A stretch of DNA of 64,000 nt. Origin: Flavobacteriales bacterium (GTDB lineage: Bacteria; Bacteroidota; Bacteroidia; Flavobacteriales_F; PHOS-HE28). This document shows positions 49,869 to 57,600 of the stretch, piece by piece; the stretch's first letter is position 1, and each line of letters opens with the position of its first letter. The notes under the pieces are model-generated. The model did not search any database, was not told the DNA's origin, and saw only the letters and a list, made by a program, of their open reading frames with translations. The stretch lies in NCBI GenBank assembly GCA_016788205.1, contig JAEUTA010000006.1:124001-188000 (forward strand), written 5' to 3'. The position numbers were made by a program, and so were the translations under genes.

Positions 49869-51146
49869 CTAGACCGCCTTCACCAGGAAATAGTTCTTCT
49901 TCCCACGTTGCAGCAGGATGAATTTCCCGTTGATGAGATCACCAGTACCAACAGTGCGTGAGTCGTCGGCCTTCACCTTGTTCACGCTGATGCTTCCCTC
50001 CTTCAGTGCCCGTTTCGCTTCACCCTTCGAAGGCAGGAAACCGGTGTGATCCGTCAGCACATCGATGATGGAGGCACCGCCTTCGAGCACCGTGCGTGAC
50101 ACTTCGGCCTGTGGCACACCGTCGAACACATCCAGCCACTGCTGTTCAGTGAGCGTGGACAAACCTTCGCTCGCGTTGCCGAACAGGATGTCGCTCGCTC
50201 CGATCGCGGCCTCAAGTTCACTCTTGCCATGCACCAACGTGGTGATGAAACTCGCCAACTCCTTCTGCAAGCGGCGTTCATGCGGAGCCTTCGCATGTTG
50301 GGCCAGCAGGTCTTCCGCGAAAGCCTGTTCCCATGTGGTGAAGATCAACGCGGCTTTGGCTGCATCCGTATCGCTGTTGTTCAACCAGAACTGGTAGAAT
50401 TTGTACGGTGAAGTGCGCTGCGGATCGAGCCACACGTTGCCGCCCTCGCTCTTGCCGAACTTGGTGCCATCGGCCTTGGTGAGCAACTGCGTGGTGATGG
50501 CATAAGCATCGTTGCCGCCCATGCGCCGGATCAGTTCCGTGCCGGTGGTGATGTTGCCCCACTGATCGCTCCCGCCCATCTGCACGGTGCAATCCATGTG
50601 CTTGTTCAGCCAGTAGAAATCGTAGCCCTGCACAAGCTGGTAGCTGAACTCGGTGAAGGAAAGTCCGGTCTCCAGACGGCTCTTCACGCTGTCCTTCGCC
50701 ATCATGTAGTTCACGGTGATGTGTTTGCCCACATCGCGGATGAAATTCAGGAAGCTCATGTCCTTGAACCAATCGTAGTTGTTCACCATGCGGGCCGGGT
50801 TCACCGTTCCGCTGAAATCAAGGAAACGCTCCAGTTGCTTCTTCACACATTCCTGATTGTGGCGAAGGGCATCTTCATCCAGCAGGTTGCGCTCGGTGCG
50901 CTTCCCGCTCGGATCGCCGACCATGCCTGTAGCACCACCAACAAGCGCCACCGGCCTATGTCCACAGCGCTGGAAATGCGTCAACGTCATCACCTGCACG
51001 AGGTGGCCCACATGCAAGGAATCCGCTGTGGGATCGAAACCGATGTATCCGCTCGCGGGGCCTTTCATCAGGTGTTTGTCCACTTCAGGGGTGCTGTCGT
51101 TCAGCATCCCGCGCCACTTCAGCTCGTGTACGAAATCGCGTGTCAT
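49869..51146 (-). CDS. tyrS: Tyrosyl-tRNA synthetase
   Basis: TyrRS charges tRNA-Tyr. The 425-residue class I enzyme has the HIGH-like motif ADSLHVGHLVQV, the tyrosine-binding YQLVQGYDFYWLNK segment, GGSDQWGNITTG, and KFGKSEGGNVWLD as the KMSKS loop. A C-terminal S4 RNA-binding domain (about 355-425) contains GEAKRALKEGSISVNKVK. An exact -7 box lies 30 bp upstream. The gene is divergent from the epimerase at 51222. Confidence 0.97.
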   Translation of the reverse strand: MTRDFVHELKWRGMLNDSTPEVDKHLMKGPASGYIGFDPTADSLHVGHLVQVMTLTHFQRCGHRPVALVGGATGMVGDPSGKRTERNLLDEDALRHNQECVKKQLERFLDFSGTVNPARMVNNYDWFKDMSFLNFIRDVGKHITVNYMMAKDSVKSRLETGLSFTEFSYQLVQGYDFYWLNKHMDCTVQMGGSDQWGNITTGTELIRRMGGNDAYAITTQLLTKADGTKFGKSEGGNVWLDPQRTSPYKFYQFWLNNSDTDAAKAALIFTTWEQAFAEDLLAQHAKAPHERRLQKELASFITTLVHGKSELEAAIGASDILFGNASEGLSTLTEQQWLDVFDGVPQAEVSRTVLEGGASIIDVLTDHTGFLPSKGEAKRALKEGSISVNKVKADDSRTVGTGDLINGKFILLQRGKKNYFLVKAV

Positions 51147-51176
51147 CTCAATTCAATAGGGCCTTTCAAAGGCCGC

Positions 51177-51184
51177 CAAAGATA
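51177..51184 (-). promoter_or_regulatory. -7 promoter element TATCTTTG of tyrS
   Basis: This is an exact TAnnTTTG match on the minus strand, 30 bp before the tyrS ATG. Confidence 0.6.
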
Positions 51185-51221
51185 ACCGGGAGCGTTCGGC
51201 GCGGCGGGTTACCTTGGCCGC

Positions 51222-52232
51222 ATGCATCTGGTCACCGGCGCAACGGGCATCGTGGGGTCGCACGTGCTGCTGGAATGCGCGGCACGTGGGCCTGTTCGTG
51301 CGTTGTATCGTCGGGGCAGCGATCGGTCGATCGTGGAGCGCATCTTCCGCTATTACCGTTCCGATGCGGACACACTTCTCACTGCCGTGGAATGGGTACA
51401 GGGGGATGTGCTGGATGTGGATGCACTGCAGGCCGCCATGCGTGGGGTGCGGCATGTCTACCACACGGCTGCTGTGGTGTCCTTCGCTCCAGGTGATGCC
51501 GACACCATGCAGCGCGTGAACGCGGGAGGCACAGCCAATGTGGTGAATGTCGCGCTGGAGCAAGGTATCCACCGCTTGTGCCACGTGAGCAGCACTGCCG
51601 CCATCGGCGATGCGGCTGCAGGTGTGATGCGGCATGAAGACCTTCCATGGAGCGCGGACAAATACACTTCGGTCTATTCGTTGAGCAAGTACGCCGCGGA
51701 GCTTGAGGTGCAGCGTGGCATAGCGGAAGGCCTGGATGCGGTGATGGTGAATCCCTGCGTGATCATCGGACCGGGGCAGGCCGGGCGCAGTTCCATGACC
51801 TTGGTGGAACGCCTCCAGCTGGGCACGCGTTTCTTCCCACCCGGGAGCAACGCCATCGTGGATGCGCGCGATGTCGCCCAATGCATGTTGGCGGTGATGG
51901 AACAAGCACCAACAGGTGAACGCTACCTGCTCGTCGGTGAGAACCTCTCCTATCAACGTCTCTTCACCTTGTTGGCGCAGGCCTTCGGGAAAGAGCCTCC
52001 TTCCAAACCGCTGCATCCCTGGATGTTGAACGTGGCCTGGCGTGTTGAGCGGTTGCGAAGCCTGCTCACCGGTTCAACACCTTTCATCACGCGCGACACG
52101 GCGCACAGCGCGCTCACACAGCGCACATACAGTTCGGCGAAAGTGGAAGCCTTGTTGGGTCATCGTTCGCGCACGACCGAAGAGGCGATCGCTAACGTGG
52201 CTGCTTTCGTCAGGAACGAAAAGGCCTACTGA
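51222..52232 (+). CDS. NAD(P)-dependent epimerase/dehydratase (extended SDR)
   Basis: The 336-residue protein has the extended-SDR nucleotide motif VTGATGIVGSH (4-14), the catalytic serine in VSSTAA (about 122-127) and YSLSK (Tyr152, Lys156), followed by VMVNPCVIIGPG. These fit the family of sugar-nucleotide epimerases, dihydroflavonol reductase-like and 3-beta-HSD-like enzymes; the substrate is not evident. It overlaps the convergent DUF4296 gene by 7 bp. An imperfect -7 box TACCTTGG ends only 4 bp before the ATG. Confidence 0.87.
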   Translation: MHLVTGATGIVGSHVLLECAARGPVRALYRRGSDRSIVERIFRYYRSDADTLLTAVEWVQGDVLDVDALQAAMRGVRHVYHTAAVVSFAPGDADTMQRVNAGGTANVVNVALEQGIHRLCHVSSTAAIGDAAAGVMRHEDLPWSADKYTSVYSLSKYAAELEVQRGIAEGLDAVMVNPCVIIGPGQAGRSSMTLVERLQLGTRFFPPGSNAIVDARDVAQCMLAVMEQAPTGERYLLVGENLSYQRLFTLLAQAFGKEPPSKPLHPWMLNVAWRVERLRSLLTGSTPFITRDTAHSALTQRTYSSAKVEALLGHRSRTTEEAIANVAAFVRNEKAY

Positions 52233-52561
52233 ACGAGGTCATCCTTGCGACGGCTGAGCTCGTCGAGTATCCCTTCGTAGATCGCCTTCATCTCTTCGGG
52301 CCTACCGGAATAATAGGTGAATGAGCGTTGGAACTGTTCCCTGGTCGTGCCCTGCGCCTTGAACATCTCCGCATAATACTGGTCCGCTGGAATGGCGCTG
52401 TGATGGGAAACGACCAGTTCGTGGTTCATCCGCGCCTCGATCAATTGTGCTTCCAAGAGGGTTTCGCTGAACCGTTCACGCGGCAGCACATCGGCGGGCT
52501 GGGTTTCAGCTCCGTTGGAACAAGCAGCGAACAAAAGTGGGGCGAAGAAGATGCGTTTCAT
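52226..52561 (-). CDS. DUF4296-type lipoprotein
   Basis: The 111-residue protein has a short lipoprotein signal (MKRIFFAPLLFAAC) and the DUF4296 pattern: LPRERFSETLLEAQLIEARM, then FKAQGTTREQFQRSFTYYSG and MKAIYEGILDELSRR. This small helical lipoprotein family is found in Bacteroidota next to dihydroorotase, and the function is unknown. Its start overlaps the dihydroorotase stop by four bases, so it is the third gene of the operon. Confidence 0.88.
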   Translation of the reverse strand: MKRIFFAPLLFAACSNGAETQPADVLPRERFSETLLEAQLIEARMNHELVVSHHSAIPADQYYAEMFKAQGTTREQFQRSFTYYSGRPEEMKAIYEGILDELSRRKDDLVQ

Positions 52562-53895
52562 CGGTCGAAACGAAGACGTTCACCCCGTACGCTACGATCC
52601 AGTTCACCCTCAACGAACACCGGCCGTCCGTTCACCCAGGTGCGCACCACCCTCGAGCCGAAGCGTTGTCCCTCGAAGGGCGACCAACCGCATTTGTAAA
52701 AAAGGTTCGACCGATCGACCGTCCACGAGGCCTTGCGATCGACCAGTACCATGTCGGCATGATAGCCTTCCTTGAGATAACCCCGACGATCGATGCCGAA
52801 CAAGCGGGACGGCGCATGCGAGAGTTTCTCCACCACCTGTGCGAGCGTGAACACACCCTGCTGCTCCAACTCTAGCATAGCCACCAGTGAATGTTGGATC
52901 AACGGACCGCCGGATGGACACTTCGCATAGGGCAACGCCTTCTCTTCCAGCGTGTGCGGAGCGTGGTCCGTGGCCACCACATCGATGCGCCCCTCTGCCA
53001 CGGCCTTCCGGACAGCCGCACGATCCTCTGCGGATTTCACAGCAGGATTCCATTTCAGCAGCGGGCCTTTCTTGGCGTAATCGGCATCGCTGAACCAGAG
53101 ATGGTGCACACAGGCCTCCGCTGTGATACGCTTCTTCTCGAGCGGTCCGGGTTCAAAGAGTTCGGTTTCGCGCGCTGTGCTGATGTGCAACACGTGCAGG
53201 CGCGTACCGTGCTCCTTCGCCAACGCCACTGCATTACTACTGCTCTTGTAACAGGCCTCGGCACTCCGGATGACGGGATGCTGTTCCATCGAGATCGCCT
53301 CGCCCCAGCGTTGAACGGCGGCGTTCATGTTAGCGCGGATGGTCGCTTCATCCTCCGCGTGGATGGCCAACAGCATATGCGCCTTGCGGAACAACCGGTC
53401 GAGCGTTGCCGGGTCATCGACCAGCATGTTGCCGGTGCTCGAGCCAAGAAAGGCCTTCAATCCACAAACCGCGGTCGGGTCGGTTCGCAACGCCTCATCG
53501 AGATTGTCGTTGCTGATGCCCATGTAGAATGAGTAGTTCACCAAGGAGTTCTTCGCTCCTAGGGCATACTTCTCCTGCAATAAGCCCTGCGTAAGTGTCT
53601 GCGGGTTGGTGTTGGGCATCTCCATGAAACTGGTGACGCCACCCGCTGCCGCAGCAGCCGAGGCATGCGCGATATCGTCCTTGTGCGTCAGACCCGGCTC
53701 ACGGAAATGCACCTGGTCATCGATCACACCCGGTAAAAGCACCCTACCCTTCGCATCGAATTCTTGCACGGAGCGAGCCGAACCGATGCCTTCTTCCGCT
53801 ACGCGATCGATGATACCCGAGCGGACGAGCACGTCAGCTTGGAAAGTCCTACCCTCGTTGGTTACGAGTGCGTCGCGTATCAGTGATCCGTTCAT
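52558..53895 (-). CDS. pyrC: Dihydroorotase (class I)
   Basis: Dihydroorotase closes carbamoyl-aspartate to dihydroorotate in pyrimidine synthesis. The 445-residue amidohydrolase shows DDQVHFREPGLTHKDD (59-74), EMPNTNPQT, GLKAFLGSSTGNML, IHAED (His179), LHVLHISTARE (His237) and VATDHAPHT (Asp310). The first zinc motif is usually HxH; here it reads QVH, with Gln61 in place of the first histidine, a variant I recall from other Bacteroidota. The other ligands are kept. It overlaps both neighbours by four bases, a GT2 enzyme upstream and a DUF4296 lipoprotein downstream. Confidence 0.9.
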   Translation of the reverse strand: MNGSLIRDALVTNEGRTFQADVLVRSGIIDRVAEEGIGSARSVQEFDAKGRVLLPGVIDDQVHFREPGLTHKDDIAHASAAAAAGGVTSFMEMPNTNPQTLTQGLLQEKYALGAKNSLVNYSFYMGISNDNLDEALRTDPTAVCGLKAFLGSSTGNMLVDDPATLDRLFRKAHMLLAIHAEDEATIRANMNAAVQRWGEAISMEQHPVIRSAEACYKSSSNAVALAKEHGTRLHVLHISTARETELFEPGPLEKKRITAEACVHHLWFSDADYAKKGPLLKWNPAVKSAEDRAAVRKAVAEGRIDVVATDHAPHTLEEKALPYAKCPSGGPLIQHSLVAMLELEQQGVFTLAQVVEKLSHAPSRLFGIDRRGYLKEGYHADMVLVDRKASWTVDRSNLFYKCGWSPFEGQRFGSRVVRTWVNGRPVFVEGELDRSVRGERLRFDR

Positions 53896-54611
53896 GGCCG
53901 TGCGATCCGTGCGCGCATCTGCAACACGCCGATGATCGCTTCTTTGAAGATGTTCGAGCTCATCTTGCTCTTGCCTTTCACCCGGTCCACGAACGTGATG
54001 GGCACCTCAGCGATCCGATATCCGGCCAGGTGCACGCGGTATTTCATCTCGATCTGGAACGCGTAGCCGATGAACTTCACCTGATCCAAGGGAATCGCTT
54101 CCAGCACATGGCGGCGATAACAGACGAAGCCCGCTGTGGTATCGCGCACACCCAACCAGAGGATGGTCCGTACGTAAAGTGATGCGGAGAAGCTGAGCAT
54201 GATGCGGTCCCATGACCAATCCTTCACTTCTCCACCTTTCACATAGCGCGAACCCACGCTCATGTCCGCACCGTCCCGTGCGCAAGCATCGAACAAGCGC
54301 ACCAGGTCATCGGGGTCGTGGGAGAAGTCGGCATCCATCTCGAAGATGTAGCCGTAGCCCTGAGCGAGGGCCCATTTAAAGCCTGCGATGTAGGCCGTTC
54401 CGAGCCCGAGTTTCCCGGAACGTTCGATGAGGTGGACACGACCGGGTCGCTCACCTTGGATGCGCTTCACGATGGCAGCCGTTCCATCCGGCGACCCATC
54501 GTCCACCACCAGCACGTGGAACGCCGGTTGAAGTCCGAGCACATGCTTGAGCATGTCCTGGATGTTCTCCTTCTCGTTGTACGTGGGGATGATGACGAGG
54601 CGCTCGTTCAC
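53892..54611 (-). CDS. Polyprenol monophosphomannose synthase-like GT2 glycosyltransferase
   Basis: The 239-residue protein starts NERLVIIPTYNEKENIQDML and has the GT2 motifs VVDDGSPDGTA and YIFEMDADFSHDPDDL, with SVGSRYVKGGEVKDW downstream. This is the DPM1-like pattern: transfer of a sugar, typically mannose from GDP-mannose, to polyprenyl phosphate on the inner membrane surface. A GTG at 54611 is taken as the start because it gives the family N-terminus and lies 33 bp after an exact -7 box; the ATG at 54647 would lie inside the promoter. It could supply carrier-linked sugar to the ArnT-like enzyme at 2778, but that link is only inferred. Confidence 0.88.
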   Translation of the reverse strand: MNERLVIIPTYNEKENIQDMLKHVLGLQPAFHVLVVDDGSPDGTAAIVKRIQGERPGRVHLIERSGKLGLGTAYIAGFKWALAQGYGYIFEMDADFSHDPDDLVRLFDACARDGADMSVGSRYVKGGEVKDWSWDRIMLSFSASLYVRTILWLGVRDTTAGFVCYRRHVLEAIPLDQVKFIGYAFQIEMKYRVHLAGYRIAEVPITFVDRVKGKSKMSSNIFKEAIIGVLQMRARIARP

Positions 54612-54644
54612 GTTGCGTTCGCTCCTGTCCGGCAGATGCGGCGG

Positions 54645-54652
54645 CAAAGATA
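54645..54652 (-). promoter_or_regulatory. -7 promoter element TATCTTTG of the GT2-pyrC-DUF4296 operon
   Basis: This is an exact TAnnTTTG match on the minus strand, 33 bp before the GTG start at 54611. Confidence 0.6.
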
Positions 54653-54671
54653 GACCCGGCGGAACGCGCGA

Positions 54672-57600
54672 TCAGCGCAGCAGCGTTACGTGGCCCACCC
54701 GTTCCACGCGACTGGTGGTCACAGCGTCCTTCACCACCAGCTTCCAGACATACACGCCGATGGGGACCTCGGTGCCATCGCTGAAGTTCCCATCCCAAGT
54801 GGCCGCAGGGTCGTTCGTTTCATACAGCGGCTGACCCCAGCGGTCGAAGATGTAGAAACGGTAGCTATCCGGGTCAGCACCGATGAGCAACGGCTTGAAG
54901 CCATCGTTGTTGCCATCGCCGTCGGGTGTGAAGGTGTTCGGCACGAAGACGTTCAGGCCATCCTCGATGGTGATGGTGTGACAGGCGGTATCCACGCAAT
55001 TGGCGCTGGCGACGGCGGTGAGACAGACCGTGTACTCCGCTGCGAATTCCGTGGGGAAGGTGAAGGATGTATGAAGGTCCGTGGAAGTGGTGAAGCCCGC
55101 GATGTCCCAGAGGAAGCTATTCCCACCGACAGAGGTGTTGTGGAAGCCCACCAAGGGATCCAGCGTATTGACCACCTCGGGCAGGTGCAGGAATGCCGCT
55201 TGCGGCCGCCCGAAAAGTTCGAACAAGGCCGGTGCATCGACCGTGACCACTCCGCAACCATTGCCTGCATCGATCACCAAACTAGCTCCATAGGATCCGG
55301 GCTCTTCAATGGAACGTGTGATCGGTGCACAATCATTGATCGTCTCACCATTCCACAACGTCCACTGGCAGGATCCGGAACCGGAGTAAGAGCTTGACAA
55401 GGTGACCTCAGCGGGCGCACAACCATCGGCACCGACGACCGAGAGCGTAGCTACAGGCGTAGGGATGATGATCACATCCACAATGGCCACTGCAGCGGGA
55501 CAAGGAGCGGATGCGGCAACGGCGTAGGTGTACGGGCCAGCCATGTCGTCCGCGGGCGCGAGGGTTCCGTCGAACGAACCGCCTTCCGGATCGATCCACG
55601 AACCCGATGGGTCCGGAGTGCCGATAAGCTGTTGCAACAGATCGAGTTGTTCGGCAGCGTTCTCACAGACCTGGACCGTAGTGCTCGACCCAGCGTCCGC
55701 CGCCTGATGCACAACCACCACCAACGTGGCTTGATCATTACCACAAGGTGCAGTACCGTTCACCGTATAGGTATATGTTCCAGATTCGTCGGAAGCGGGA
55801 GCGAACAATGCGGATACGACTTCTCCGTCAGGTCCATGCCATGACCCGTTCGTCTGCGGGGAACCGGCCAGTGCAGCCGTGAGTTGGAACGGCGCATTGG
55901 ACGAACACTGGACCGCGACCGCATCCTCGCCGGCATTGGGCACGGGAGCGATCAGCACGTTCACCGTGGATGCTGCGCTGACACATGGCGCAATTCCCGT
56001 GACCGTGTAGGTATACAGACCAGCGACATCGTTGGCCGGGTCGATCGTTGAAGAATGGGCCGAGCCATCAGGGGCGGTCCAAGCACCTCCCGCATCCAGG
56101 GTTCCAGTAAGACCTTCGAACAAGGAGCCTACCGAAGCGTTGGCACAGAGCGGCAATGTTCCACTGGTGCCCGACCGCGGAGAAAGATGGACGACGATGG
56201 AAACCGTCGCTTGATCGTTCGGGCAGTCAACACCTCCTGATACGGTATAGATGAACGTACCCCCATCGCTCTGCAACGGGTCGAAGATGGAAGGAGCAGG
56301 CGTTGCATTCGGCAGTGTCCAGATACCGCCACCATCAGGCGTTCCGCCAAGCAGATCGAACAGCTGTGCGGAACCCGAATTGGAGCACAGAGAAAGGGAA
56401 ACATCCTGACCGGCATCCGGCCCTGCTTGGATGTTGATCGTAACCGTGGCCATGGCCGAAGGACAATTGACCCCGACATGTGCGTAGGTGTACACACCAC
56501 CGGGATCAGTGCCCGGATCGAATTGCCCGCTGAAGGAGCCTGCCGGGCCGGACCATTCACCACCACCATCCGGCTCACCTTGAAGAACATCGAAAAGCAC
56601 TTGAACCGGTGCTCCTTCACACAATGGAAGCGTCGCATTCGCCCCCGCCGACAAAGGAATCTCCTCTGTAACCATTACATCCGCATTCGCCGATGAGCAA
56701 GGCGCCGTGGCGTTCAGCGTGTACGTGTACACGCCGGGTGTCATCGTTGCCGGATCGTAGTTCGACCCCACCAACGCGCTTGGTCCGCTCCAGGTGCCAC
56801 CCGCATCGGGTGCACCGCCGAGTTGAGCGAAGAGATCCACCGCCGTGCCGCTGCTGCACAAGGTGATAGCGCCATCCGTACCCGCGTTCGGTGAGCCCGT
56901 TTCGTTCACCGTGACCGTCGCGATCGCGTTGGTGCAGGGGGCTGTGCCGTTGACCGTGTATGTGTAAACGCCAGAGACCATCGTGGCTGGGTCGTATTGC
57001 CCACCGACGACCGTACTAGGTCCGCTCCAAGAACCACCTGCTTGTGGTGAACCACCGAGCGAAGCGCTCAAGGCAACGCCAGCACCGTTACTACAAGCAT
57101 CCAACGTTCCGCTCGTGCCAGCATCCGGGGGCGAATTCTCGGTCACCGTTACCGTGGCCGCAGCATTCGTGCAAGGTGTTGTGCCGAGCACCGTATAGGT
57201 ATATACACCGGCGTTCATGGTAGCCGGATCATAGTTCCCACCGACCACCGCGCTCGGGCCGCTCCACGTACCACCTGTTTGCGGAGTGCCTCCCAGCGAC
57301 GCGCTCAACGCGACACTTGCACCGTTACCGCACACATCCAACGTCCCGTTCGTGCCAGCGTTCGGGGCAGCGTTCTCCGTTACGGTCACCGTGGCCGTGG
57401 CGTTCGTACAAGGTGCTGTGCCGGTGATCATATACGTGTAGACGCCAGGGAGCATCGTTGCCGGGTCATAGTTCCCACCGGCCACTGTGCTCGGGCCGCT
57501 CCACGTACCACCTGCCTGCGGCGTGCCACCCAGCAAGGCGCTCAACGCGACACTTGCACCGTTACTGCACACATCCAACGTCCCGTTCGTGCCAGCGTTC

